Positions 47,482 through 56,429 of a DNA stretch of 64,000 bases are shown here, in pieces (within the stretch, counting starts at the first letter, position 1; every line of letters starts with the position of its first letter). The notes beneath the pieces are model-generated. The model was not told where the DNA came from, searched no databases, and worked only from the letters and a program-made list of their open reading frames with translations. The translations under genes were made by a program, and so were the position numbers. Source of the stretch: Variovorax paradoxus_P (GTDB lineage: Bacteria; Pseudomonadota; Gammaproteobacteria; Burkholderiales; Burkholderiaceae_C); assembly GCF_050627025.1 (NCBI RefSeq), contig NZ_CP192472.1. The stretch is one strand, 5' to 3'.

Positions 47482-48330
47482 TCAGTAGGTGTACACGCCG
47501 CGCCCGGTCTTGCGGCCCAACTGGCCTGCCGCGACCATTTCTTTCAGCAGCGGGCAGGGGCGGTACTTGGAGTCGCCGAATTGCTCGAGGTAGACCTCCA
47601 TCACGGCAAGGCACACGTCCAGGCCGATCATGTCGGCCAGCGCCAGCGGGCCGATGGGCTGGTTGCAGCCCAGCTTCATGCCGGCGTCGATGTCTTCGGC
47701 GGTGGCAATGCCTTCGGACAGCACGAAGAAGGCCTCGTTGATCATCGGCACCAGGATGCGGTTGACCACGAAGCCCGGCGCGTTTTTCACCGTGATGGGC
47801 GACTTGCCCAGCTTCTCGGCCAGCGCCTTCACGGCGTCATGCGTGGCGTCGCTCGTGAGATAGCCGCGGATCAGCTCGACCAGCGCCATCATCGGCACCG
47901 GGTTGAAAAAGTGCATGCCGATGAAGCGGTCGGCGCGCGAAGTGGCGGCCGCGAGCTGGGTGATGGAGATCGACGAGGTGTTCGACGCAATGATCACCTC
48001 GGGCGCCAGCAGCTCGTCGACCTGCTTCAGGATCTTCAGCTTGAGCGCATGGTTCTCGGTGGCCGCCTCGATGACCAGTTGCGCGCTCTTCAGGTCGTCG
48101 TAGTTGGTCGAGCCCTTGATCAGCGCGAGCGCGGCGGTTTTCTGCTCGGCCGTGAGCTTTTCTTTCTTGATCAGGCGGTCGAGGCTGCCCGAGACGGTGG
48201 CCAGGCCCTTGTCGACCGCCGCCTGGGCAATGTCGACCATCACTACATTGACGCCGGCCACCGCGCAGGCCTGCGCAATGCCATTGCCCATCGTTCCGGC
48301 GCCGATGATGCCGACGGTCTGAATCGTCAT
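47482..48330 (-). CDS. hbd: 3-hydroxybutyryl-CoA dehydrogenase
   Basis: NAD(P)-dependent oxidation of (S)-3-hydroxyacyl-CoA, 282 residues. The Rossmann motif is VGIIGAGTMGNGIAQACAVAGVNV; SNTSSISITQLAAATSR and FIGMHFFNPVPMMALVELI carry the catalytic Ser, His and Asn; the helical domain includes GFVVNRILVPMINEAF and the end is GRKTGRGVYTY. AAGGAG lies upstream of the ATG at 48330. First gene of the operon with the crotonase and serine hydrolase genes. It is divergent from purT. Confidence 0.95.
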   Translation of the reverse strand: MTIQTVGIIGAGTMGNGIAQACAVAGVNVVMVDIAQAAVDKGLATVSGSLDRLIKKEKLTAEQKTAALALIKGSTNYDDLKSAQLVIEAATENHALKLKILKQVDELLAPEVIIASNTSSISITQLAAATSRADRFIGMHFFNPVPMMALVELIRGYLTSDATHDAVKALAEKLGKSPITVKNAPGFVVNRILVPMINEAFFVLSEGIATAEDIDAGMKLGCNQPIGPLALADMIGLDVCLAVMEVYLEQFGDSKYRPCPLLKEMVAAGQLGRKTGRGVYTY

Positions 48331-48516
48331 GAGAGAACTCCTTGGATAAGAACAAAACTGGGAGGAAGCAAGTGGGGTCGACGCCGCCACCGCTGCAGGA
48401 GATCGATTGTGAAGCAGCCCCGCCAGGTCGCTGTTGCCGCGAGTGACACGGCCGCCACCGGGTGGCTTACAGTGCGGCGATCGCTTCTCTTTCCTTTCTC
48501 TTTTTCGACCCCGACC

Positions 48517-49719
48517 ATGACCACCCTCGGCACCCCTCTTTCCCCCTCGGCCACCCGCGTAATGCTGCTCGGCTCCGGCGAGCTCGGCAAGGAGGTGCTG
48601 ATTGCGCTGCAGCGCCTCGGCGTCGAAACCATTGCGGTCGACCGCTACGAGAACGCGCCCGGCCAGCAGGTGGCGCACCATGCGCGCACCATCACCATGA
48701 GCGACCCCGAACAGCTCAAGGCGCTGATCGAGGCCGAGAAGCCCACCCTCGTGGTGCCCGAGATCGAGGCCATTGCCACGCCGATGCTGCAGCAGCTCGA
48801 AGACGCGGGCGTGGTCCGCGTGATTCCCACCGCCCGTGCCGCCCGCCTCACGATGGACCGCGAAGGCATTCGCCGGCTGGCTGCCGAAACGCTGGGCGTG
48901 CCCACCAGCCCCTACAAGTTCTGCGACTCGCTGGCCGAACTGCAGGCGGCCATCGACGCGGGCATTGGCTATCCCTGCATCGTCAAGCCCGTGATGAGCA
49001 GCTCCGGCAAGGGCCAGAGCAAGATCGACGGCCCGGCCGACGTGCAGAAGGCCTGGGACTACGCCATGGCCGGCGGCCGCGTGAGCCACGGACGCGTCAT
49101 CGTCGAAGGCTTCATCGACTTCGACTACGAGATCACGCTCCTGACGGTGCGCGCCAAGGACGCACCCGGTGCGGTGCGGACGCAATTCTGCGAACCCATC
49201 GGCCATGTGCAGGTGAGCGGCGACTATGTGGAGAGCTGGCAGCCGCACCCCATGGCGCCTGCCGCGCTGCAAAAGGCGCAGCAGATTGCGCAGGCCGTTA
49301 CCGCCGACCTCGGTGGCCAGGGGCTTTTTGGCGTCGAGCTGTTCGTGAAGGGCGACGAGGTCTGGTTCAGTGAGGTGAGCCCGCGTCCGCACGACACCGG
49401 CATGGTGACCATGGCCACCCAATGGCAGAACGAGTTCGAGCTGCATGCGCGCGCAATTCTCGGCCTGCCGGTGGACACCTCGCTCAAGAGCCCGGGTGCA
49501 AGCGCGGTGATCTACGGCGGTGTCGATGCGACCGGCATTGCGTTCGACGGCGTGGCCGAGGCGCTGCAGGTGCCCGGCAGCGACATCCGCCTGTTCGGCA
49601 AGCCCGAGAGCTTTGCCAAGCGCCGCATGGGCGTGGCGCTCGCGCATGCAGGCGACGTGGAAACGGCGCGCGTCAACGCGAAGGAAGCCGCATCGCGCGT
49701 GAAGCCGCGCAAGGCCTGA
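48517..49719 (+). CDS. purT: Formate-dependent phosphoribosylglycinamide formyltransferase
   Basis: ATP-grasp enzyme of 400 residues that makes formyl-GAR from formate in purine synthesis, an alternative to PurN. It begins with VMLLGSGELGKEVLIALQRLGVETIAVDRY, has CIVKPVMSSSGKGQSKI for ATP binding and LFGVELFVKGDEVWFSEVSPRPHDTGMVT in the ATP-grasp core. The family length is about 392. The ATG at 48517 shows no clear ribosome site (a pyrimidine-rich leader precedes). It is not in a purine operon; the neighbours are unrelated. Confidence 0.96.
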   Translation: MTTLGTPLSPSATRVMLLGSGELGKEVLIALQRLGVETIAVDRYENAPGQQVAHHARTITMSDPEQLKALIEAEKPTLVVPEIEAIATPMLQQLEDAGVVRVIPTARAARLTMDREGIRRLAAETLGVPTSPYKFCDSLAELQAAIDAGIGYPCIVKPVMSSSGKGQSKIDGPADVQKAWDYAMAGGRVSHGRVIVEGFIDFDYEITLLTVRAKDAPGAVRTQFCEPIGHVQVSGDYVESWQPHPMAPAALQKAQQIAQAVTADLGGQGLFGVELFVKGDEVWFSEVSPRPHDTGMVTMATQWQNEFELHARAILGLPVDTSLKSPGASAVIYGGVDATGIAFDGVAEALQVPGSDIRLFGKPESFAKRRMGVALAHAGDVETARVNAKEAASRVKPRKA

Positions 49720-49802
49720 ACGGTCGGCTCACAAGCAAACAGGCAAGCACAGCCAGTTTTCGCAAGCCGGGCCGGGGGCTCGAAGGCATCGTGCACAGGA
49801 GA

Positions 49803-49821
49803 CCGGGCGAACACCGCCCGG
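49803..49821 (+). other. Hairpin in the purT-AraC interval
   Basis: CCGGGCG and CGCCCGG form a perfect 7-base stem around AACAC, 83 bases after the purT stop. No T-tract follows, so terminator function is doubtful. The 322-base interval 49720-50041 otherwise holds only the small frame at 49836. Confidence 0.35.
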
Positions 49822-49835
49822 CCACCGGAGACACC

Positions 49836-49925
49836 ATGCTGCACCCCCAGGCCTGCGCCCTGTTCGAAGGCGCCCCGCACCCCAAAGCACAGCCGAACGC
49901 CGGAATGCGCCGGGCGTTCGCATGA
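49836..49925 (+). CDS. Possible 29-residue small open frame
   Basis: An ATG with CGGAG 6 bases upstream opens a 29-codon frame (MLHPQACALFEGAPHP onward, ending GMRRAFA). It lies between a hairpin and the AraC-type gene. The peptide has no recognisable feature. It may be a leader or noise; length and GC content alone cannot decide. Confidence 0.25.
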   Translation: MLHPQACALFEGAPHPKAQPNAGMRRAFA

Positions 49926-50041
49926 GCCTAGGGAAAGTCCCCGCGCAAATGCATGCCGCGCAGCGAGCCCCCGCCGCTACGATCCTGCCAACGCAGCGCT
50001 GGCCATCGGCCGGCAGCGGCCCGATGCAGGAGACAGACAGC

Positions 50042-50869
50042 ATGCAGCGATCGAACGCGACGTTGCCAGGCAGCGGCGCCGGGCAGCGTGGAGAGCGCCT
50101 GATGTGGCTCACGCACCAGCGCGTGTTCTATGCAGGGCTGCTCGGGGCCGCAGCCGAACGCACCATGGGCGGGTACGGCGTGTATGTGTCGCCTGCCGGT
50201 GCACCGCTTAACCGCCTGCGCATCGGCGGAGGTGCATGGCAAGCGGGCGAATTGTTCGTGGTGTCGCCGCAGGTGCCGCACCGCGTTGAAAGCGCGCACC
50301 CGCTCATCTTCAATCTGCTTGTCGAGTCGGAGTCGGTCGACCCCGCGCGCCTGCCCGGCTTCATGCAGCACTGCGGTCCCGTCGATGCGCCCGCTTTCGT
50401 GCAGCGCATGCGCGATGCGCACACCCATCTGCTGGCACTCTCGGGCCGCCAGAGCTTCGAAGGGCTGGAGTTCGACCGGCTGTTCTTCGGCGAAGCCCTT
50501 GCGCTGCGCGCGCTCGATCCGCGCATCCGCAAGGTCATCGATGCCATCAACGCCGACCCTGCCGCGCCCACCTCGGCGGAAGACTGCGCGGCCTCGGTGC
50601 ATCTGTCTTTCTCGCGCTTCCTTCACTTGTTCAAGCAGGAGACGGGCATTGCGTTTCGCGCCTTCCGGGCCTGGAAGCGCGCGCGAAGCCTGCTGCGCTA
50701 CGTGCGCCAGACAAGCACGCTGACCGACATCGCGCTGGACACCGGCTACCCGGATTCGACGCACTTCAGCCATTCGATCCGCCAGGTGTACGGGCTCAAG
50801 CCGAGCGACATCGTCGCCGGTTCGCGCCGCCTTGCGCTGCACGATGCGGCCGGCGGCTACACGCAGTAG
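50042..50869 (+). CDS. AraC-family transcriptional regulator upstream of the liv operon
   Basis: A 275-residue regulator. The N-terminal half is a cupin-like sensing domain (GAPLNRLRIGGGAWQAGELFVVSPQVPHRVESAHPL). The C-terminal half has two helix-turn-helix units: SAEDCAASVHLSFSRFLHLFKQETGIAFRAFRAWKRAR and TLTDIALDTGYPDSTHFSHSIRQVYGLKPSDIV. The ATG at 50042 is preceded by AGGAG. It starts 22 bases before livH ends the gap, on the same strand, so it may be part of, and control, the transporter operon. Inducer unknown. Confidence 0.9.
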   Translation: MQRSNATLPGSGAGQRGERLMWLTHQRVFYAGLLGAAAERTMGGYGVYVSPAGAPLNRLRIGGGAWQAGELFVVSPQVPHRVESAHPLIFNLLVESESVDPARLPGFMQHCGPVDAPAFVQRMRDAHTHLLALSGRQSFEGLEFDRLFFGEALALRALDPRIRKVIDAINADPAAPTSAEDCAASVHLSFSRFLHLFKQETGIAFRAFRAWKRARSLLRYVRQTSTLTDIALDTGYPDSTHFSHSIRQVYGLKPSDIVAGSRRLALHDAAGGYTQ

Positions 50870-50891
50870 CCAGCGCAAGAAAAGAAGCCGC

Positions 50892-51767
50892 ATGCAAATA
50901 CTCCAGCTGTTGCTGTCGGGCATTGCGCAAGGCTGCATCTATGGGCTGATCGCACTGGGCTTCGTGCTCATCTACAAGGCCACCGAGACGGTGAGCTTTG
51001 CGCAGGGCGACCTGATGATGCTCGGCGCTTTCGGTGCGTTCGCCGGCATGTCGCTGTTCGGCATGCCGTTCTGGCTTGCGGCGCTGCTTGCGCTGGTGGC
51101 CATGGCAGCCTTCGGAGTGCTGCTTGAACTCGTGGTGATTCGCCCCATCCTCGGGCAGCCGCAGTTCTCGATCGTGATGCTCACCATCGGCATTGCGTAC
51201 GTGGCGCGTGGGCTCATCACCATGGTGCCGGGCATTGGCACCGACACCCACACGTTGCCGGTTCCCTACAAGGACCAGATCTGGAAGGTGGGCGAGCTGG
51301 TGGTCAACCTCGAGCAGCTCGCCATTGTCATTGCCACAGCCATCCTCTGCGGGCTGCTGTTTGCGATGTTCCGCTACAGCAAGCTGGGCATCGCAATGCA
51401 GGCCTCTTCGCAGAACCAGCTCGCGGCCTACTACATGGGCATTCCGGTGAAGCGGCTCAACGGGCTGGTGTGGGGCCTGGCGGCGGCGGTGGCGGCCATC
51501 GCGGGCATGCTGCTCGCGCCCATCACCTTCGTGCACGCGAACATGGGCTTCATCGGGCTCAAGGCTTTTCCAGCTGCGGTGGTGGGCGGGTTCGGCAGCC
51601 TGCCGGGCGCCATCGTCGGCGGGCTCGTCATCGGTATCGTCGAATCGTTCGCAGGCTTCTATCTGCCGGACGGCTTCAAGGACACGGCCCCGTACATCGT
51701 CGTGCTGCTGATGCTGATGATCAAGCCCAACGGCCTGTTCGGCGAGAAGCTGCGCAAGAAGGTCTAG
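50892..51767 (+). CDS. livH: Branched-chain amino acid-type ABC permease LivH
   Basis: Inner-membrane permease of 291 residues with about eight helices. It opens LQLLLSGIAQGCIYGLIALGFVLIYKATETVSFAQGDLMML, the LivH hallmark, and contains AMQASSQNQLAAYYMGIPVKRLNGLVWGLAAAVAAIAGMLLAP and FPAAVVGGFGSLPGAIVGGLVIGIVE. First transporter gene, followed by livM after 6 bases. The substrate may be a carboxylic acid rather than an amino acid because an acyl-CoA ligase gene is embedded in the operon. Confidence 0.94.
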   Translation: MQILQLLLSGIAQGCIYGLIALGFVLIYKATETVSFAQGDLMMLGAFGAFAGMSLFGMPFWLAALLALVAMAAFGVLLELVVIRPILGQPQFSIVMLTIGIAYVARGLITMVPGIGTDTHTLPVPYKDQIWKVGELVVNLEQLAIVIATAILCGLLFAMFRYSKLGIAMQASSQNQLAAYYMGIPVKRLNGLVWGLAAAVAAIAGMLLAPITFVHANMGFIGLKAFPAAVVGGFGSLPGAIVGGLVIGIVESFAGFYLPDGFKDTAPYIVVLLMLMIKPNGLFGEKLRKKV

Positions 51768-51773
51768 CTCGAT

Positions 51774-52850
51774 ATGCGCTTCATCTTCAAGACCAGCTAC
51801 GACCAGGACATTCGCCTTGCGCGGCACGGCGGCCATGTGTTCTGGTATGGCCTCCTGGCCGCGTTCCTGCTCGTCGCGCCGTGGGCCATCGACGAGTACT
51901 GGCTCGCGCAACTGACCTTCGTGCTGATCTACGGCATCGTCGGATTGGGGTTGATGCTGCTCGCCGGTTTCACCGGGCAGTTCTCTATCGGCCATGCGGC
52001 GTTTCTAGGTGCGGGCGCGTACACGCAAGGCGTGCTGACCAACCTGGGCGTGCCTTTTCCGGTCGCGCTGCTCGCGGCCGCGGCGCTTTCGGCGGCGGTG
52101 GGCGTGGTGGTTGCATTGCCTGCCTTGCGCGTGAAGGGCATCTACCTTGGCATTGCCACGCTGTCGTTCGGCTTCATTGTCGAAGAGGTTTTCGCGCGCT
52201 GGGAGAGTGTGACCGGCGGCAACGCGGGGCTGCACGTGAAGTCGCCGCAGCTCTTCGGCTGGTCGCTGGGCTCGGGTGAGGGCTTCTACTTCTTGTGCCT
52301 GGTGGTGGCGGTGCTCAGCACGCTGGGCATTCTGAACTTGCTGCGTTCACCGACGGGACGCGCCTTCGTTGCGATTCGCGATTCCGAGATTTCTGCGCAG
52401 AGCATGGGCATTCACCTGGCGCGCTACAAGACGATGTCGTTTGCCATTTCGGCCGCGCTCGCGGGGCTGGGCGGTGCGCTGTATGCGCACAAGCTCAGCT
52501 TCATTTCGCCCGACCAGTTCAACATCCTGCAGTCGATCGACCTGCTGCTGATGGTGGTGATCGGCGGGCTGGGCTCTGTGCACGGCGCGTTTTTGGGTGC
52601 GATCTTCTTGATTGCAATGCCGCAGCTGATCTCGATGGGCAAGGATTGGCTGCCGGCCGTGGTCGGCCAGGCACCGGGGCTGCAGGGCCTGGTGTATGGA
52701 TTGGTGCTGATCGCGTTCGTGCTCTTCGAACCGTTGGGCTTGTATGGCCGCTGGCTGAAGATTCGCACCTGGCTGCAGCTCTTTCCGTTCTATCGCAAGG
52801 GCTTGTTCAAGCGGCAGAAGTCGTTCACCAAGTCGGACCGGCTGAGATGA
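51774..52850 (+). CDS. livM: Branched-chain amino acid-type ABC permease LivM
   Basis: Second permease, 358 residues, about nine helices. Family segments are LLAGFTGQFSIGHAAFLGAGAYTQGVLT, ALRVKGIYLGIATLSFGFIVEEVF, GRAFVAIRDSEISAQSMGIHLARYKTMSF and VIGGLGSVHGAFLGAIFL. The C-terminus is extended by about 40 basic residues (RTWLQLFPFYRKGLFKRQKS). Its stop overlaps the livG start (ATGA), so translation is coupled. Confidence 0.94.
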   Translation: MRFIFKTSYDQDIRLARHGGHVFWYGLLAAFLLVAPWAIDEYWLAQLTFVLIYGIVGLGLMLLAGFTGQFSIGHAAFLGAGAYTQGVLTNLGVPFPVALLAAAALSAAVGVVVALPALRVKGIYLGIATLSFGFIVEEVFARWESVTGGNAGLHVKSPQLFGWSLGSGEGFYFLCLVVAVLSTLGILNLLRSPTGRAFVAIRDSEISAQSMGIHLARYKTMSFAISAALAGLGGALYAHKLSFISPDQFNILQSIDLLLMVVIGGLGSVHGAFLGAIFLIAMPQLISMGKDWLPAVVGQAPGLQGLVYGLVLIAFVLFEPLGLYGRWLKIRTWLQLFPFYRKGLFKRQKSFTKSDRLR

Positions 52851-53668
52851 GCGGCGCGGACGTCCTTCTTTCTGCCAAGGACCTGAGCGTGCGCTTCGGC
52901 GGTGTGCTGGCGGTCAACAAGGTGAGCTTCGATGTGCGGCGCGGCGAGGTGTTCACGTTGATCGGTCCCAACGGCGCGGGCAAGACGACGGTGTTCAACC
53001 TGATCAGCCGCATCTACACGCCGACGATGGGCGAGATCACATGGCATGGCGAGGCCTCGGGCCCGCTGGCTTTGACGCAGCAGGCACCGCACGAGATTGC
53101 GGCGCTGGGCATTGCGCGCACTTTCCAGAACATCGAGCTTTTCGAGCATGCGACTGTCTTGCACAACCTGCTGATAGGCCGCCACACGCACCGGCAGACG
53201 GGTTTCTGGAGCGAGGTGTTCTTTACACCCGCCACGCGCCGCGCGGAGATTGCGGCCCGAGAGAAGGCCGAGCAGGTGATCGACTTGCTGGACTTGCAGC
53301 ATCACCGCGATTCGATGGTGGCCGGTTTGCCTTACGGCGTGCGCAAGGTGGTGGAATTGGCGCGCGCGTTGTGCACCGAGCCGAAGCTTCTGCTGCTCGA
53401 TGAGCCTTCTTCAGGGCTCAACGTCGAAGAGACGGCGGACATGGCATTCTGGATTCAGGATATCCAGCATGAGCTGGGTGTGTCTGTGCTGATGGTCGAG
53501 CACGATATGTCGCTGGTTTCCAAGGTATCGGATCGCGTGCTGGCGATGAACATGGGCGAGGTGCTGGCGACCGGCACGCCGCGTGAGGTGCAGGCTGATT
53601 CGCGGGTTGTCGAGGCTTATCTTGGGACTGTGGATGACGTGAGCAGCTTGAGGAGGGTGGCGGTGTGA
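52847..53668 (+). CDS. livG: ABC transporter ATP-binding protein LivG
   Basis: ATPase of 273 residues. Walker A is GPNGAGKTTVFN, signature region LPYGVRKVVELARAL, Walker B LLLLDEPSSGLN and H-loop VEHDMSLV. The signature LPYGVRK is the usual LivG variant of LSGGQ. The ATG at 52847 overlaps the livM stop. The last 60 codons shift to G- and T-ending codons, and a hairpin follows before livF. Confidence 0.94.
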   Translation: MSGADVLLSAKDLSVRFGGVLAVNKVSFDVRRGEVFTLIGPNGAGKTTVFNLISRIYTPTMGEITWHGEASGPLALTQQAPHEIAALGIARTFQNIELFEHATVLHNLLIGRHTHRQTGFWSEVFFTPATRRAEIAAREKAEQVIDLLDLQHHRDSMVAGLPYGVRKVVELARALCTEPKLLLLDEPSSGLNVEETADMAFWIQDIQHELGVSVLMVEHDMSLVSKVSDRVLAMNMGEVLATGTPREVQADSRVVEAYLGTVDDVSSLRRVAV

Positions 53669-53686
53669 ACGCTTTGTTCGCTGCTT

Positions 53687-53705
53687 CGTTGGGGACGCCC
53701 CAACG
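53687..53705 (+). other. Perfect hairpin between livG and livF
   Basis: CGTTGGGG (53687-53694) pairs with CCCCAACG (53698-53705) around ACG. It begins 18 bases after the livG stop and ends 33 bases before livF. No T-tract follows, so it is more likely an mRNA processing or stability element than a terminator. Base composition flips from G/T-rich to C/A-rich across it. Confidence 0.55.
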
Positions 53706-53738
53706 CCGCCCCCCGTCCAAAGCAAATGAGGCGACGCC

Positions 53739-54512
53739 ATGACCGACGTCGTACTCCAATTGCTCAACGTCGAAAGCGCCTACGGTCCTATCAAGGCCAT
53801 CCGCGGCGTGAGCCTGAAAGTCAGGCAGGGCGAAATAGTGACCGTCCTGGGCTCGAACGGCGCCGGCAAGACAACCATCTTGAAGACGATCTCCGGAATC
53901 ATCGACCCCAGAAAAGGCAGCATCGAATTCCAGGGCAAGGACATCACGGCCAAGGACCCGGCCTACATCGTGCAGCAGGGCCTGAGCCACGTGCCCGAAG
54001 GCCGCGAGGTGTTTCCGCTGCTCACGGTGAAAGACAACCTGCTGATGGGCGCCTACACCCGCAAGGACCGCGACGGCGTGGCGCGGGACATGGAGAGCGT
54101 CTACAGCTACTTTCCCATTTTGCGGGAACGCGCCACACAGGATGCCGGCCTGCTCTCGGGCGGGCAGCAGCAGATGCTCGCCATTTCGCGCGCCATCATG
54201 GCGGCGCCGCATCTGATCCTGCTCGACGAGCCGAGCCTTGGATTGAGCCCGAAGCTGACGAAGGAGATCTTCGAGATTGTCGTGCGCATCAATCGCGAAC
54301 GCGGCACCACCATCTTGCTGGTGGAGCAGAACGCCAACATGGCGCTCAATGCGTCCGATCATGGCTATGTGCTCGAGAACGGCCGCATCGTCATGGAAGA
54401 CACCTGCGAGCGCCTGCGCGAGAAGGAAGACATCAAGGAGTTCTACCTCGGCGTCAAGGACGACGGCGTGCGCGGCGAGCGGCGCTGGAAAAAGAAGAAG
54501 ACCTGGAGATGA
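53739..54512 (+). CDS. livF: ABC transporter ATP-binding protein LivF
   Basis: Second ATPase, 257 residues. Walker A GSNGAGKTTILK, signature LLSGGQQQMLAISRAI, Walker B LILLDEPSLGLSP, H-loop VEQNANMAL; SHVPEGREVFPLLTV is the LivF hallmark. GAGG lies 7 bases before the ATG. The C-terminus runs about 20 residues past the usual end (GVRGERRWKKKKTWR), and the ribosome site of the next gene overlaps its last codons. Confidence 0.95.
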   Translation: MTDVVLQLLNVESAYGPIKAIRGVSLKVRQGEIVTVLGSNGAGKTTILKTISGIIDPRKGSIEFQGKDITAKDPAYIVQQGLSHVPEGREVFPLLTVKDNLLMGAYTRKDRDGVARDMESVYSYFPILRERATQDAGLLSGGQQQMLAISRAIMAAPHLILLDEPSLGLSPKLTKEIFEIVVRINRERGTTILLVEQNANMALNASDHGYVLENGRIVMEDTCERLREKEDIKEFYLGVKDDGVRGERRWKKKKTWR

Positions 54513-54516
54513 CGGC

Positions 54517-56397
54517 ATGAGCACTCTTGCCTTGCGCGCTCCCGCTGGCCTCTGGGATCTGGCGCACCTGCAGCCCAAGCCCGGCGTCGTCGTGCCTGGC
54601 GACACCATTCCGGCCGTGTTCTGGAAGGCCGTGGAACTGCGTGCCGACAAGGTGTGGATGCGGCAGAAGGAATTCGGCATCTGGCGCGCGTGGACGTGGA
54701 AGCAAACCGCCGAGGCTGTGCGCGAAATTGCGGGCGGCCTGCTGGCGCTGGGCTTTGCCCAAGGCGAGTGCGCCTCGATTCTTGCCAACACCGTCATTGA
54801 GTGGGTGCTTTGCGATGTTGCCGTGCTCAGTTGCGGCGGTGTTTCGAACGGCATCTACCCCACCGACGCTGCTTCGCAGGTGCACTATCTTTGCGAAGAC
54901 TCCCGCACCACCGTGCTTTTCGTGGAAGACGACGAACAGCTCGACAAGGCGCTCGAAGTGCGTGAGCGATTGCCCATGCTGCGCAAGGTTGTCGTGTTCG
55001 ACATGGAGGGCCTGCGCGACCTCGACGACCCGGGCGTCATCAGTCTCGATGCTTTGCGCGCGCTCGGCCGTGAGTACCTGCAGGCTCATCCGCAGGCGAT
55101 GGAGCAGCGCATTGCCGCCTGCCGGCCCGAAGACCTGGCCATTCTTGTCTACACCTCGGGCACCACCGGCAAGCCGAAGGGCGCGATGCACAGCCACCGC
55201 GGGCTGGTGTACACCATGCGCGGCTACAACTCCCTGCTGGCGCAGGGCGAGGGCGACGAGCGCATGTGTTTTCTGCCGCTGTGCCACATCGCCGAGCGCA
55301 TGGGCGGCGAATACTTTGCGATGTACACCGGCTCGATTCTCAACTTCGTCGAAAACCCCGAGACGGTGCCCGAGAACGTTCGCGAGATTTCGCCCACCGT
55401 GTTCACTGCCGTGCCGCGCGTGTGGGAAAAGTTCTATTCGGGCGTGATGATCGCGCTGAAAGAGGCGAGCCGCTTGCAGCAGGCCGCCTATGGCTGGAGC
55501 ATTGGCGTGGGCCAGCAGATTGCCGAGCGCGTGCTGCAGGGGCAGCCGGTGGGCGCGGGGCTGCGGTTCAAGTTTCGAGTGGCGCGCTGGCTGGCGCTCG
55601 ACAACGTGCGCAAGCTCATCGGGATTCACCGTGCGCGTTTTCTTGTGACCGGCGCGGCGCCGATTTCGCCAGACCTCGTGCGCTGGTACCTGGCATTGGG
55701 CGTACCCATGCTCGAGGTATGGGGCATGACGGAGTCTTGCGGCGCCTCCACCGGAGTGCCGCCGTCGCGCATCATGCCGGGATCGATCGGGCCGGCCACC
55801 AGCTACAACGAAGTGCGGCTCGATCCTCAGACGGGCGAAATACTGGTGCGCGGCCCCAACGTGTTCATGGGGTATCTCAACCTGCCCGAGAAAACGGCCG
55901 AAACCATCGACGCCGATGGCTGGCTCCATACCGGCGATGTGGGAACGGTCGACGCGGGAGGGTATTTCCGCATCACCGACCGCATGAAGGACATCATCAT
56001 CACGGCGGGGGGAAAGAACATCACGCCGAGCGAGCTGGAGAACGAGCTCAAGTTCAGCCCCTACATCACCGACGCAGTGGTGATCGGCGACAAGAAGCCC
56101 TACCTGACGGTGATCGTCATGATCGACCAGGAGAACGTCGAAAAGTTTGCGCAGGACCACGATGTGCCTTTCAGCAACTACGAAAGCCTGACGCGTGCGC
56201 AGGAAGTGCTGGACCTGATCCAGGGCGAGATCGATCGCGTCAATTCCAAGTTTGCGCGGGTGGAGCAGATCAAGAAGTTCTTCCTGCTCGAGACGCAGCT
56301 GAGCGCCGAGGACGAGGAGCTCACGCCCACGATGAAGCTCAAGCGCAAGCTGGTGCAGGCCAAGTACGCCGGGCGCATCGAGGCGATGTATCGCTAG
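54517..56397 (+). CDS. AMP-binding acyl-CoA synthetase (long-chain type) in the liv operon
   Basis: ATP-dependent CoA ligase of 626 residues. The P-loop-like motif is YTSGTTGKPKGAM, followed by MLEVWGMTESCGASTGVPP, ADGWLHTGDVG and ITDRMKDIIITAGGKNITPSELEN with the C-terminal domain ending TPTMKLKRKLVQAKYAGRIEAMY. This is the long (about 600-residue) bubblegum/FAA-type, for fatty or aryl-alkanoic acids. The ATG at 54517 has GGAG 8 bases upstream inside the livF end. Placement between livF and the receptor gene suggests that the imported acid is trapped as a CoA ester on entry. Confidence 0.92.
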   Translation: MSTLALRAPAGLWDLAHLQPKPGVVVPGDTIPAVFWKAVELRADKVWMRQKEFGIWRAWTWKQTAEAVREIAGGLLALGFAQGECASILANTVIEWVLCDVAVLSCGGVSNGIYPTDAASQVHYLCEDSRTTVLFVEDDEQLDKALEVRERLPMLRKVVVFDMEGLRDLDDPGVISLDALRALGREYLQAHPQAMEQRIAACRPEDLAILVYTSGTTGKPKGAMHSHRGLVYTMRGYNSLLAQGEGDERMCFLPLCHIAERMGGEYFAMYTGSILNFVENPETVPENVREISPTVFTAVPRVWEKFYSGVMIALKEASRLQQAAYGWSIGVGQQIAERVLQGQPVGAGLRFKFRVARWLALDNVRKLIGIHRARFLVTGAAPISPDLVRWYLALGVPMLEVWGMTESCGASTGVPPSRIMPGSIGPATSYNEVRLDPQTGEILVRGPNVFMGYLNLPEKTAETIDADGWLHTGDVGTVDAGGYFRITDRMKDIIITAGGKNITPSELENELKFSPYITDAVVIGDKKPYLTVIVMIDQENVEKFAQDHDVPFSNYESLTRAQEVLDLIQGEIDRVNSKFARVEQIKKFFLLETQLSAEDEELTPTMKLKRKLVQAKYAGRIEAMYR

Positions 56398-56429
56398 TTT
56401 CTTTTTCGTCAACCCGAGGAGACAACCCC

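Noticed and set aside
49803..49925. Possible riboswitch upstream of the AraC gene
   Set aside because: The hairpin and purine-rich stretches do not match glycine or other riboswitch consensus elements that I could recall.
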